Shown here: positions 38,698 through 46,351 of the stretch, in pieces
Layout: every line of letters begins with the position of its first letter
Numbering within the stretch: position 1 is the stretch's first letter
From: Cristatella mucedo
Taxonomy: Eukaryota; Bryozoa; Phylactolaemata; Cristatellidae
Direction: 5' to 3'
Assembly: GCA_009760855.2 (NCBI GenBank)
Contig: WPIO01000023.1
Span: 559,501-623,500 of the forward strand
DNA: 64,000 nucleotides
Notes under the pieces: model-generated
What the model was told of the DNA's origin: nothing
What the model saw: the letters and a program-made list of their open reading frames with translations, nothing else
Database searches by the model: none
Position numbers and translations under genes: made by a program

Positions 38698-40640
38698 CAT
38701 ATAGTACCCTAGGAGCTTGCTCTCTAGCCAAGAGCTTCATATATGCCACAGAGCTCGAGCCCACGACCTAGGTCGTCAAAGGTGAGCGAGCACCTTGACC
38801 CCTGGCCAAAGCAGAGCAGCATCCAGAATGCACATAAACACACATAATAATACGGGGAGACACATAAAAATTAGCTCACGCCGCAGCTCGGTAAGAAGCC
38901 TTACTTTGGGAAAGTACGAGCACGAAATGGGATCTGAAACAGCATGATTTCCCACTGCGCAATCACAAGCAGCTAGCATGGAGAAAATAGATATGTCCCG
39001 ATTCAAGAAGGATCGATGCAGTTAATACAAACAAGTTCAAGGAAAAACTGTATGGACAGCCTATATCTCGTAGGAATCGTGACCCAAGTAATATTAATAT
39101 AAAATCTAATCAAAACTCTTGCATTAAAAGCCAGACACGATCTAACCGGTCTTAACCATGCACAGTTGCCTGGGGACAAGCAAAAGAAATCAATAAGTCA
39201 CCTTGGTATGTTGTTTTTTGGGTCTTCACTATCATTTGCCAAGCCTCCAAACAGATAAACTTTAGTACCCCAGAGTGTAAAGCTGTGACCTACAAAACAA
39301 GTTCAAAAGTACTACTCGTAGAGTTTCCCCTTCATACGTGTTTCACAGGCCAAATTAATTAAAGCAGTAACATCAATATGCGTTGAATAAATATGAATCA
39401 ACTAAATCATACGACCATACAAAGCTCGACAGAGCCACCTATTCCAAAACAAATCGGGGCTCACAGGGCCTCAAAACAAAAGCTAGAACGCCATGCGTGA
39501 CAGCCATGAGAAACGGACACCTACTTAGAACAGGCCAGAATAATTGAACGCAAGATAATTTTTTTTTAAATGCAAAAAGTTTGCACAAATAGACCGTTGC
39601 ACCGACGGTGCTAGCAATAATTGCCAACATAATCAGTAATACTTACCAAGTCTAGGGCACGGTGCCGGGGCATTTTTTGGCGGCTTCGGCTTGAGTTTTT
39701 TCCATTCCCACCTACTGGCCTGTAGTTCAAATAATTCATTTGAGTACTTCCCATATTCCACCATACCGCCGAACACCAGCAGTCTCGTGCCATCGCATAC
39801 AAAGCCGAAAGCTGCACAACCGGGCGGGACCTCTCCTTTTACGGCCGGAACAAACCACTGATTGGTTGCTACAAAGAATAGACAAGTGAGTTGTCTCCAC
39901 CTTGTTCTGCAGATAACCTCTGCTCAAGGTGGCCGCATACCTATAAACAAGCGGCGATGCGACCCGAGGTGTGCACGGCGACACCGAGCAACGCAGCGAC
40001 TCACGAGCTCTTCGCGCGGCGCTGAGTAGCCACATCTCTTGCCATCGCTCAGCGGCAAACCGGGGCCACCCGCAGGGCCAGGGCCGTACAAGGCGGTCAA
40101 CAACATCACAAGTACAACCTAAATAGAATGGGCGACGCGCTGAACAGTGGGTAGGACGAAGTCACAAGATCGGGTAACGACCTCGTTTACTTCCGATCGA
40201 CGGCAGCAGCGGCGAGTCCCTAGATTGTTGCCTAGAAGATCGCCATTGGGCGCCGCCATATTGGCTGCCCTCTTTTTCATATTCAATTTTCTCCTAAACT
40301 ACGGAAGGTGGACATGGAGCAAACCCATGAAACATTACCGAAATGACTATAATAACCCTAACCCTACTTTTGGCACCCGTAAGCATGCGGATCTCGCATC
40401 TTCGCGGATGTAGCAAATGACAACAATTTAGCGCCATCTTGGCTTGGCCGGAGCACTGTTTATATCAGTAGGCAACCTACCAGTATTGAAGACATGGAGC
40501 TCGTCAACTATCCCTTCGTTGCCGCCTCCGAAAACGACCATCAGATCTTTTATGGCTACTGCCCTGTGACCATGGCGGGGTCTCGGACTAGACCCACTGG
40601 CGTTACTTATCTTCTTCCACTTCAATATGGGAGCCGCCAT
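13124..40640 (-). CDS. HCFC1: Host cell factor (HCF-1 type), complete gene, 22 coding exons
   Basis: HCF is a nuclear scaffold that links DNA-binding factors to chromatin modifiers (SET1/MLL, SIN3, OGT, BAP1 in well-studied animals). The 22 exons join in phase to about 1,297 codons. Exons 1-7 (residues 1-350) form the six-bladed Kelch propeller: [89 protein letters not shown]. Exon 8 opens with a fibronectin III half ([15 protein letters not shown]). Exons 9-16 encode a Thr/Ser/Ala/Val-rich, mostly disordered middle. Exons 17-22 hold the C-terminal fibronectin III pair ([50 protein letters not shown]) and a basic SPKRIKLED tail. It is shorter than human HCF-1 (about 2,035) and longer than the worm protein. 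No vertebrate-type HCF-PRO repeat was seen. The ATG lies in an AAGATGGCGGC context. Confidence 0.96.
13381..13444 (-). CDS. HCFC1: HCF exon 21
   Basis: Sixty-four bases reading [20 protein letters not shown] then S and a split Ser codon. Acceptor cttcttaag, donor GTAG|gtatgt. Confidence 0.82.
13535..13859 (-). CDS. HCFC1: HCF exon 20 (fibronectin III)
   Basis: Reads [31 protein letters not shown] and on to [20 protein letters not shown] and [20 protein letters not shown]. Acceptor tttaatag, donor CAGG|gtaagt. Confidence 0.94.
14027..14224 (-). CDS. HCFC1: HCF exon 19 (fibronectin III)
   Basis: Reads [40 protein letters not shown] and [10 protein letters not shown]. The donor must be AAG|gttagt, since an earlier gtaagg three codons back would break the frame with exon 20. 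Acceptor ttgtag. Confidence 0.93.
14430..14560 (-). repeat. SINE-like fragment
   Basis: Minus-strand tRNA-like B-box region (cacgtcgtaggctcaaatcc) and a tail with an A/T-rich end. Matches the SINE A/B head but is too decayed to assign. Confidence 0.45.
15423..15551 (-). CDS. HCFC1: HCF exon 18 (C-terminal fibronectin III starts)
   Basis: Reads [20 protein letters not shown] then [20 protein letters not shown], matching ENQWFDVGVIKGTNV-V-HY of HCF-1. Acceptor cggttcag, donor AGT|gtaagt. Confidence 0.92.
15671..15783 (-). CDS. HCFC1: HCF exon 17
   Basis: Reads [20 protein letters not shown] then [18 protein letters not shown]. It precedes the conserved NQWFDVG exon. Acceptor ttttttag, donor AAAG|gtatgt. 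Confidence 0.85.
15784..17511. other. HCF intron 16
   Basis: Contains a (TG)n microsatellite at 16,348-16,379 and AT-rich sequence. No further exon recognised. Confidence 0.5.
16348..16379. repeat. (TG)n microsatellite
   Basis: An uninterrupted run of 16 GT units. Confidence 0.95.
17512..17580 (-). CDS. HCFC1: HCF exon 16
   Basis: Sixty-nine bases reading [20 protein letters not shown] then LAN. Acceptor tattctag, donor AACG|gtaaga. Phase 1 at both ends. Low conservation, supported mainly by frame and splice sites. Confidence 0.7.
18025..18090 (-). repeat. SINE/LINE shared 3' tail fragment
   Basis: Plus-strand tttgtgtaacaccctatgag followed by aaatctctttctaggcactt is the reverse complement of the common tail. 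Confidence 0.55.
18120..18419 (-). CDS. HCFC1: HCF exon 15
   Basis: Reads [20 protein letters not shown] and on to [20 protein letters not shown], a more acidic segment. QVDSKLQD recalls a taspase-1 site but lacks the Gly after Asp. Acceptor tttgtag, donor GCAG|gtgggt. Confidence 0.8.
18715..18850 (+). mobile_element. Tc1/mariner transposase C-terminal remnant
   Basis: The plus strand reads [20 protein letters not shown] then GTTSH and a stop. This matches the C-terminal end of Tc1-type transposases and the copy at 28,817. The catalytic domain is gone. Confidence 0.65.
19285..20220 (+). mobile_element. LINE clade 2, 5'-truncated copy
   Basis: Frames on the plus strand read [19 protein letters not shown] and [20 protein letters not shown], the segment after the RT catalytic box in jockey/CR1-type LINEs. 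Its 3' end runs ctgttggctaccgtatgccc - aacaaaactctcctgtgtaa and ends in gatacattatat. Copies at 36,235 and 49,030 share this end, which differs from that of clade 1. Confidence 0.75.
20596..20805 (-). CDS. HCFC1: HCF exon 14
   Basis: Reads [40 protein letters not shown] and on to LPSDAAAPS. Low-complexity middle region. Acceptor tttatag, donor TCAG|gtagcc. Confidence 0.82.
20879..21266 (-). CDS. HCFC1: HCF exon 13
   Basis: Reads [20 protein letters not shown] and on through a Thr/Ala/Gly/Pro-rich stretch to TLTLTSPS. Acceptor tgtttag, donor AGCA|gtaagt. A mirror frame on the plus strand is a shadow of this exon. Confidence 0.88.
21589..21707 (-). pseudogene. Degenerate duplicate of HCF exon 11
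   Basis: On the minus strand this repeats the acceptor and first ~115 bases of exon 11 (22,980-23,200) at roughly 90 percent identity. It reads [38 protein letters not shown], and then NIY and a stop. No in-phase donor follows, so it is unlikely to be used. A SINE A copy sits beside each of the two, suggesting one segmental duplication of exon and SINE. Confidence 0.8.
21738..21893 (-). repeat. SINE A copy beside the duplicated HCF exon
   Basis: Minus strand: head ctggtttggcccagctgtta, B-box-like cgaggtcgtgggctcgatct, tail with gattaagttctcttggggct. It is the partner of the copy at 23,228-23,382. Confidence 0.8.
22068..22220 (-). CDS. HCFC1: HCF exon 12, probable GC donor
   Basis: Reads [40 protein letters not shown] and [11 protein letters not shown], matching PAGTILKLVTSADGKP and ILGISSV of vertebrate HCF-1. 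Frame with the next exon requires phase 0; CAG|gcacgt is the best donor that gives it. A GT donor at 22,064 would break the frame. Confidence 0.8.
22380..22490 (-). repeat. SINE/LINE tail fragment
   Basis: Starts with an ataataataatt run and continues with gtacagcacctcagttaacg and ctctttctatacac, a decayed form of the shared tail in minus orientation. Confidence 0.45.
22980..23200 (-). CDS. HCFC1: HCF exon 11
   Basis: Reads [50 protein letters not shown] and onward to GMTVTS. The IITVHK core is shared with vertebrate HCF-1. Its 3'-splice half is duplicated at 21,589-21,707. Acceptor cttcatag, donor TCG|gtaagt. Confidence 0.9.
23228..23382 (-). repeat. SINE A copy beside HCF exon 11
   Basis: Nearly full-length minus-strand copy with the same flank (agctatgaagagaaaat) as the copy at 21,738. 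An imperfect AT tract lies at its 3' tail. Confidence 0.8.
23443..23584 (-). CDS. HCFC1: HCF exon 10
   Basis: Reads [40 protein letters not shown] and VRMGSIQ. It resembles the MSGMAALAAAAAATQKI stretch of vertebrate HCF-1. Acceptor ccttttag, donor CAAA|gtaagt. Confidence 0.9.
24005..24085 (-). repeat. LINE clade 1 3' end
   Basis: ataataataattcacttgat, then aaagcgccctcagagaactt and taggcgctttacatttgct: the reverse complement of the LINE 3' terminus with its ATT-rich end. Confidence 0.7.
24375..25060 (+). mobile_element. Tc1/mariner-like element, decayed
   Basis: Starts near aacacgaaagtatttggatg, which resembles a Tc1-type terminal sequence. Broken frames then read [20 protein letters not shown] then [10 protein letters not shown], a helix-turn-helix of the Tc1 transposase N-terminus. 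A G run at 24,879-24,888 interrupts it. No intact catalytic domain was read. Confidence 0.5.
25250..25430 (+). repeat. LINE clade 1 3' end
   Basis: cttacactgtgcctgatgtt and aagtgcctagaaagagattc then agttctctgacggc match the shared LINE tail. Confidence 0.6.
26135..26176 (-). CDS. HCFC1: HCF exon 9 (42-base micro-exon)
   Basis: Fourteen codons, [14 protein letters not shown], phase 0 at both ends. Acceptor attgtag, donor ACT|gtaagt. Skipping it would leave the frame intact. Confidence 0.75.
26945..27450 (+). mobile_element. LINE clade 1, 3' copy
   Basis: From gtcacttttaggcccctttattc through gcctggaactccctcccgac (AWNSLP), the 3' UTR tgctgccactaaccacattt, to agagatggagttctctgagg and an ATT-rich end. 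Stops break the frame. Confidence 0.8.
28047..28384 (-). CDS. HCFC1: HCF exon 8 (fibronectin III half-module)
   Basis: Begins [20 protein letters not shown], then [20 protein letters not shown], and runs into a Ser/Thr/Ala-rich stretch. This is the N-terminal self-association segment in HCF-1. Acceptor cactgcag, donor GGT|gtaagt, phase 0. Confidence 0.93.
28640..29790 (-). mobile_element. Tc1/mariner transposase pseudogene in an HCF intron
   Basis: Minus-strand pieces in order: [20 protein letters not shown] (HTH region), [20 protein letters not shown] then [20 protein letters not shown] (DDE core), the SPDLNPIEH type end in another frame, and [20 protein letters not shown] before a stop. 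Frameshifts separate the blocks, so it is dead. Terminal inverted repeats were not clear. Confidence 0.8.
29805..29970 (-). repeat. LINE clade 1 3' end
   Basis: ataataataatgcacttgat, aaagcgccctcagaactcaa and tgctttacatttgctgcaaa, then the reverse complement of the 3' UTR. It abuts the Tc1 remnant. Confidence 0.75.
29971..32755. other. HCF intron 7, right part
   Basis: No exon recognised. It holds a SINE A copy at 31,640-31,775. Small reading frames here show no family resemblance. Confidence 0.5.
31640..31775 (+). repeat. SINE A copy
   Basis: Plus strand: ggtagggcactcgcctttga, then ccgtgggctcaagcc, and the tail attgtctaagggggctatat. Confidence 0.6.
32756..32935 (-). CDS. HCFC1: HCF exon 7 (end of Kelch domain)
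   Basis: Reads [58 protein letters not shown] and ET. Acceptor tgtttcag, donor ACTG|gtaggt. Confidence 0.95.
33370..33445 (-). repeat. SINE A fragment
   Basis: The B-box region (gggctcgagcccatgacctt on the plus strand) with part of the tail, between HCF exons 6 and 7. Confidence 0.55.
33498..33604 (-). CDS. HCFC1: HCF exon 6 (Kelch)
   Basis: Reads [20 protein letters not shown] then [15 protein letters not shown], near-identical to vertebrate HCF. Acceptor gttgcag, donor CTAG|gtatgc. Confidence 0.95.
33690..33774 (-). CDS. HCFC1: HCF exon 5 (Kelch)
   Basis: Reads [20 protein letters not shown] then HSANIIGN, ending in a split Arg codon. Acceptor cattccag, donor CAG|gtatgt. Confidence 0.94.
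33898..34106 (-). CDS. HCFC1: HCF exon 4 (Kelch)
   Basis: Reads [20 protein letters not shown], then [19 protein letters not shown] and [20 protein letters not shown]. Acceptor tgttcag, donor CTAG|gtactg. Confidence 0.95.
34915..34985 (+). repeat. SINE B tail fragment
   Basis: Carries ggtgatagccatcaaggctc and ttataaaaggggcagttgga. Confidence 0.5.
35345..35510 (+). repeat. SINE B copy
   Basis: Head ggataaggtgctagcacttc, body gtgatagctcttttaagaag, tail gttaagctgttaaatcaact. Confidence 0.7.
36235..36512 (+). repeat. LINE clade 2 3' end
   Basis: ctctgctatgcttcccactt, tctgttggctaccgaatgcg and aaaactctcctgcgtaacac, ending gatacattacattacatt. Same end as at 19,285. Confidence 0.75.
36925..37065 (+). 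repeat. SINE B copy, well preserved
   Basis: A-box-like gaggtaaggtgctcactctt, B-box-like gaggttcgaatcctgcagtt, then gtgatagccgataaggctct and gaggctgttaaatcagctaa. Confidence 0.8.
37199..37384. mobile_element. SPIN-like hAT miniature element (186 bp) with TSD
   Basis: The element starts cagtggttctcaaccttcct and ends with gggtcgcgacccacaggtt then aagaaccgctg, giving terminal inverted repeats of about 16 bases (cagtggttctcaacct / cagcggttcttaacct). It is flanked by atttagat (37191-37198) and gtttagat (37385-37392), an 8-bp target-site duplication with one mismatch, as hAT elements make. The internal sequence (gccgcgaccctttaatacag; gaaagggtcgttcgaccccc) matches my memory of the SPIN (Space Invader) hAT family. 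It is non-autonomous and lies in HCF intron 3. Confidence 0.88.
38641..38822 (-). repeat. (TA)n tract joined to SINE A copy
   Basis: About 56 bases of pure TA repeat are followed by the SINE A tail, B-box region and head in minus orientation (ctcgagcccacgacctaggt). Confidence 0.8.
39202..39289 (-). CDS. HCFC1: HCF exon 3 (Kelch)
   Basis: Reads [20 protein letters not shown] then SEDPKNNIP. Acceptor ttttgtag, donor CAAG|gtgact, phase 2. Confidence 0.95.
39647..39868 (-). CDS. HCFC1: HCF exon 2 (Kelch)
   Basis: Reads [40 protein letters not shown] and [20 protein letters not shown], close to vertebrate HCF. Acceptor ctttgtag, donor CTTG|gtaagt. Confidence 0.95.
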
Positions 40641-40643
40641 CTT
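40255..40643 (-). promoter_or_regulatory. Cluster of three YY1-type motifs at the HCF start
   Basis: AAGATGGCGGC overlaps the start codon (40633-40643). Two more AAnATGGC motifs lie in intron 1 (40433-40442 and 40255-40264), all on the transcribed strand. A CCAAT box is at 40243-40249. YY1 sites just downstream of transcription starts are a known promoter class in animals; activity here is inferred. Confidence 0.55.
40481..40640 (-). CDS. HCFC1: HCF exon 1 (start, Kelch blade 1)
   Basis: Fifty-three codons: [18 protein letters not shown], then [20 protein letters not shown] and [15 protein letters not shown]. The donor is ACTG|gtagg, phase 1. The start codon is in a YY1-like AAGATGGCGGC. Confidence 0.96.
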
Positions 40644-41929
40644 GTTTCATACCCGCACTGCTGGGGGTACAATGGCCAAATACCTGTATCTCCTGCCAAT
40701 GGCAACGCAAAGGTTACCAACCAGATATCTATAACATATATAAAATGTCATATAAAATTTAAAAACGAATAATACACAGTCTTAGTTTCCTTCAAACACC
40801 TGTTTTCCTAGTTTGCCTAAAGTACAACGCCCAGCGAACTTCCGCCGGCCTTACATAGGACAGCTGTGGAGGACAACTACGAATCTCCCGAATTCTTGTA
40901 CTAAAAAAGTAATGAAGACGGCATAATAATTCGGGCTGCATATTCTACGTATTCTATATAATCTATATTTTAATTAATATTTATTAATATGCAGTCTACG
41001 ATGAAGGCTCCTATTTTGAACGACTAAGAGACCCGCTGGAATGTGGGCACATATGAGTTGCGACTCTACTTGCGAGCAGTAGATAGATGTAGTATGGATG
41101 TTGGGGTAGCTACTTTCAGATTTATTCACAATCAGACTCAAAGTAGGTCAGATTTCCTCTTAACTGCGATCTTCTGCAGCTTTATCATGCCTAAGATACA
41201 CATATCGGAACTTGGTACGCTGAAAAGCGCGAGTCGGGCACTGAGGGAGACGCCCGTATGCCGTACGCGTAAGTACTCAGTGTCATGGGGCCAGTACTTT
41301 GCTACTCTGATATAATCTTGTTGCTGTAAAATATTCTTTCTACGAGACAAGCTATCGCGAAATAAGCCTCGACGGACGGTGCTTCAATTCCCCGCGATTA
41401 CGGACTGTGAGCTGGAGAGCTGAACCTCGATTCCGAACTATGAGCTTTGCCGCTGAATTAGAATGGGGCCACTAACGAAATGGCCGCGATAAGCCCAGGC
41501 TTATGAGCAGCGCGATGTTTGGCATAACTTATGACCTGGCCACGGTACGGTGGTAATCTGCACGGTCCTAGCCGCAGCCGCTCTCCTGGAGCAACAATGC
41601 TGTAAGCCTGTTACCGAGTAGGCTGGATGTCACCTGCCGTATCAGCCGTGATATACATGCTATTGTTTTGCTTTTCTAATACTTTATTTTGTTAGCTCTG
41701 CGCACAGGATATCGAGCTTTGTCTTGTTATCGCTAACGTATTGCGAGCTTCAGGCCTTTGCACATTGCATGCATTGTGCCGCTATCCGAACAAGTGAGGG
41801 TCTCGTGGTCATAACTGTGTACATGGCAACTGCGTTTATTAGAAGTACTGTTGCGCAAGTCTGAACTGGGAAATTCGAAGGAAGAAAATTTAGTATTTAA
41901 GCGCTAAGGTTGCAGTAAAATATACTTGG

Positions 41930-41990
41930 ACAATTCATTTGTGTAGCACCCCTAAAAGAGCTTAATCTCTATCTAAGCGTTTAGCATAGT
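41930..41990 (-). repeat. SINE/LINE shared tail fragment
   Basis: aattcatttgtgtagcaccc and aaaagagcttaatctctatc. It sits directly before an oppositely oriented LINE fragment. Confidence 0.5.
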
Positions 41991-42540
41991 TCGAGCGAAT
42001 GCGGACCGCACGGCATCATATCTGTATGAAGCATTTTTCTATACAGCATTTTCTGTACATAGGTCACTTCATTCTTTGGCTCCAGCCTATCTTATCAGAT
42101 CTACTCCCCCACCAGGCCAAGCATCGTACCACCCGCTTTTCGGAATCCAACAGTCTACCAATACCTCGTACAAACCTCAAATCCTTTGGAGACCGTGCAT
42201 TTAGTTCGTATGCTCCCAAAGCCTGGAACTCCCTCCCGACTTGCGTCACAACATCCCATTTAAAAAGAACTTAAAAACCTATTTAGGACAGCATTTAGTG
42301 GATCCTGTGATTCGTCCTTCACGCGCTTATGCATGCTGACACTGTGCATGCTGCCACTGTGCATGCTGCCACTAACTATATTTGCATGCTGACCCTGTGC
42401 ATGTCACCCCTAACCATGTTATTCATGTTTATCAAACATGATATTACTCGCCATTCAATCGCGCTTCCCTTTGCAGCAAATGTGAAGCGCCTAGAAAGAA
42501 ATTAAGTTCTCTGAGGTCGCTTTATCAAGTGCATTATTAT
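41991..42540 (+). mobile_element. LINE clade 1, 3' copy
   Basis: Reads LSDLLPHQAKHRTTRFSESN, then [20 protein letters not shown] and LPT, the typical C-terminal end of the RT protein. The 3' UTR and tail gcgcctagaaagaaattaag end in an ATT run. It contains a small duplication of cactgtgcatgctgc. Confidence 0.85.
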
Positions 42541-42764
42541 TATTACAGCCGCTGCAAACTATGTAGCACTTTAAATTAATCTGATTGTCTTATGCTACAA
42601 TGTGCATTCTTTCAGTTATAAAAATGTCAAAACCGTGGACTCGTCTTGGGAGAAATTTTAATCTCCCATCGGTTTTACCCAAAGCAATAACTAAAGACAC
42701 TTATGGCTCGTGCGAGGTGACCTTTCATCTAATACACGGGTATATAGCGTGCGGCTTGTCAGAT

Positions 42765-42930
42765 CTGAGCCGTGATGGTACACTGGGTAAGGCAGTTGCT
42801 TTCACAACCTCGGTTCCAAGATCGTGGGTTCGATTCCTGCCGTTGGCGATTCTTTATCGCCGCTGCAAGCCGTAAAGGCTCTTCTGTCGCTATACACAAC
42901 GAGGCTGTTTAATCAGCTAGGATTTATTAT
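42765..42930 (+). repeat. SINE B copy
   Basis: gtgatggtacactgggtaag, B-box cgtgggttcgattcctgccg, aagccgtaaaggctcttctg, gaggctgtttaatcagctag. Confidence 0.8.
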
Positions 42931-45079
42931 TTATTTATTTATTATCTGCACATTCTGGGCAGACTGCGAAACATGTACTGCTTTAATATAGGCTATAGTA
43001 AGTCTATATTTATTGTGTATATGTATAGATATATACATGAATGCATACATAAATGCTTATCCAAACGCGAATGTATGCATACATGAATGCATATATACTA
43101 TAGTGCCTTACGAGCGCAATACTACGATTGGCTATATTCACTATTTAAAGCATTGACCAGCAAATAGCTTCTGATAAGCTGTGCCCCTCCAATGGCTTAG
43201 CCTCGGGAAGAAAACAAGTCAACAAACGCACAATAGCATAATAGCCATCGCAATGAATTTTATCCTCCTGCTAAATGGTAAGCAAGGGGATAGAAGTAGA
43301 TCAAGAGTTTCTGCCAAGTGCAATGAATTGAAAATCCCACAAGTTTCAAAATCCATGCGAGTGACTGATGATGTCAGTGTCGACACTCATACGACCGGCT
43401 GAAACGAAAGGTTCGTTGCGTTGAAAATAATAAAACTTCTACTCTGTTATAATGATGCACAGCACCAACGAAAAGCGCCCGTACCTTTAAAATAGCAAGT
43501 CCGTACCCATAGCGTTAAGGAGTCAATTCGTCTAGAATCAGCCTACGAGGCCTACGAAACTGCAGACCGGTGGAGAGCCTCGGGCGAAACTCCCACCTGG
43601 CTCAAAGCGTAGAGCAAAAACGTCTGACTATTACACGACTTCGGATTTTAGGCTGGATTAGCATCGATTAACTCATAACCGGTTCCTAGCCGATATTATT
43701 CAGGAACCGCGAATACTATTTCGACAATCATAATCTTGCTGACCTAGCACGCCACCATTTCACTGCCTCTCCTTCAATTAAGTTAGACCTTAGCCACAAT
43801 AGTAAAGGAAACCTAACCAAACTTAAGCTACGGTAGGTGTCAATCGGTAGACCGCCGCTTCGCTACACTCTAACTGGTCTTTTTAGCGAGCGATGCTTAG
43901 CTAGAAGAGTGCTAGAATACGGGCAGGGCAGGATCCTCGTCATGAAACTAACTAATCACTGAAGTGGCATAAAATATATGGAGGCACGTGAAGTATAACC
44001 GGACGCTACTAAGCAGCTAACGGTAGGCAGCAGTATTAGTGGCTTGACGAGGCTATCTACTTTGCTCCAAGGTCTGCCGTAACATGAACCGATTCTCATG
44101 TAACCAACCCTCCTTGAAGTTTACCATACACATAGGCTATCCGTTGAGCATAAGATTGCATGCTAAAAGTTCCTTTATTTCTTTGAAAATAACGACTAAC
44201 TTGAAATGATTTGGAGCTTCTTCAAAGTGATTTCAAGACTGCTCATTAAGGTTACGTTTCAAGAATTAAATAAAGTTAATATGAAAATCTGCGGCAGTGG
44301 GCGTTTCGGGGGGGGGGTGGCTCATTCTATGGAGAAGTCACCAGTTAGTAGGCTGCTCATGTGAGCATTTTATTAGTCTATTATAAGTTTTCCTTTGCAA
44401 GCTTTACATGCTGAGTGCATGTGATAATCGATCAATTAGCAAGCTTCCTTTCCCGAATGTTTAATGTGCCTGAATAGAATTTTACCAGTAGCTCTTAGAG
44501 GCGCTTATACGAATGGTTCTGATCGCTATTATTATTAATGTCTGGCTTTTGCGAAGCCAGCAGTGCTGGCAATAGCTATACCACTTTTCATGGCAAACAT
44601 TTTTTGAAGTCAAGAACTGCAGCTTAAAGTGGTTGCTTTGCCTTAACTGTGTTCCAGGGCCTTGTACCCTACGTACGTAGTCGAAATATCCTGGCTCTGA
44701 TGTCTCTACTAGCAAGTTCCTCTAATTAATTCTGACAACTCTTCACAGCTCAATGCAGGTAGCAGCGAAGGGCAAGGCAGGGGCATGCATAGCTTCTAGC
44801 GAAAGAACTCGAAAGTGTTTGGCATTATTGGAAAAACCTTAGTGCTGGACGCTTAAATTACAAGAGAGGAAGCTGAAGACAAGACTATAAGCCTTGTGTC
44901 CTCCAGTTTGACAAACGAGCTATGAAACTGTCAGCTTGCAGTGTACACATGGTTTTCGCGATCCACTTTGTTTGCTTTACTTCTATCTGAAATACTTGCA
45001 ACCCTGTCTTTGCCTGACGTCTCGGCCTGGGATCATTTAGCTAGCGGCCATTAGTCCGGCACCTGTCTCGAATTCTTCA

Positions 45080-45335
45080 GAGATAGCCTGGAGCTTGCTC
45101 CCAGGCACCCGAAGCTTGTAATCGACCGTCATCACATCCCTTGACTTGATGACATTTAAAATGAAGCTAAAACCCACATCTTACCCTCACTATTTCCTTA
45201 AGCCGTCCAAATTGCTCTTGACGTGCAGTGCAAACCGTGCATATTGGTATCTCTGGTCAGTTCATGTGCTTCTAGTCCAGCTTTTGGATTACATAGGAAG
45301 AGATTTACGCTCTTCTCAGGGTGCTGTATAGTCTT
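45080..45335 (+). repeat. LINE clade 1 3' fragment, decayed
   Basis: catcccttgacttgatgaca and ttaaaatgaagctaaaaccc match the coding end, and ggaagagatttacgctcttc matches the tail. Confidence 0.55.
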
Positions 45336-45480
45336 GTTACTGTCATTACTACTTTGCTGCAAAAATCACGGAAACAGTTCAGGCGTTTTTAGATCACAGT
45401 ACGTGCACTCTCTTCGTGCATGCCTTCTTGCCTGCACTATAAGAAGCTTATAGATGGCACGTGGCTCGACAGCCAGGCTG

Positions 45481-45528
45481 GCCAGTCATGCATCTGCATT
45501 CCAGCCAGTCTGCATGACTGGCTGGAAT
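45481..45528. repeat. Perfect inverted repeats (hairpin/cruciform candidate)
   Basis: attccagccagtc and gactggctggaat pair perfectly over 13 bases around a 5-base loop (45498-45528). An alternative 12-base pairing joins gccagtcatgca (45481-45492) with tgcatgactggc (45511-45522). Confidence 0.9.
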
Positions 45529-46351
45529 ATCTCATGGCAATGCAGCACCTGATAGCGGGCGACTTTCTTTCCTTCATATATTTACCCCCTGGCCTATTTC
45601 TATGGTTTAGATAATGCCGATGTTAGGCAAACGGCTCTCATGGTGGGTGGATGAATGCACACTCACTTGCAGCTGTATAGCAGCAGAATACTCATGCTAA
45701 TTCAGCCTTGCAGGTCAAGTGAACAGGACAAGGGTACCATGTGCAGCACAGGCATTGGTTTATCTGAACCAAGTGAACATCAGTTATGCATCAACGACGT
45801 CCACATTATGCTCTATATAGAAACTCAAAGGCAACAGTTCATACAAATTTAGCGAGTTCTCCACTCTTTGCACTGACGAAAAAAGCACGCAGACATTGAC
45901 TATATGCAAATGCCTGTGAGCACGTCGACGACTGTACACACTCAAACGACATTTGAGTAATCTCAAAGGAAACGGCTGCTCCATAAGGCAGAGCATTTAC
46001 CGGTTTAAGTCACGAACTGACAAACATATCTCGCTGTACCATAAAGTACATCATGCACAAAAAGACGCCCGATACGAAACCTACAAAAGAGGCACAACAG
46101 GACATCTGCTACGAGCTAAGTAGTACAACAAGTGATACAAATACGTAACATAGGAACGTAAGGCACATAGACAGGTCCTCATCACCTGGCGGGAGCCTGC
46201 AAGGCACCGGCGTGGCCAAGGCAACATCACGAGGCGCAACATAAATACGGGTGCACGATCGCGATGGCCTCTGCCACGATGACGACCATCCGCCACCATC
46301 GACAGCAGGATACGTAGACCATGAAAACGGCCCCCAAACGACAAGTATTTT

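Larger units (their letters stand above)
34107..39201. other. HCF intron 3, repeat-rich
   Basis: This 5.1-kb intron holds SINE B copies, a LINE clade 2 3' end, the SPIN-like hAT element, and a (TA)n tract with a SINE A copy. The remaining 37,400-38,600 shows nothing I recognise. Confidence 0.6.
40641..46351. other. Intergenic region between HCF and the VGLL4-like gene
   Basis: Contains the HCF promoter side, LINE copies (41,990-42,540; 45,080-45,335), SINE B at 42,765, and AT-rich and palindromic tracts near 43,010-43,100. The part next to 46,351 should be the 3' UTR of the VGLL4-like gene; minus-strand AATAAA motifs lie near 44,174 and 44,370. No gene was recognised. Confidence 0.5.

Noticed and set aside
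38641-38700. Isoleucine/tyrosine-repeat reading frames over the TA tract
   Set aside because: They are translations of a dinucleotide microsatellite.
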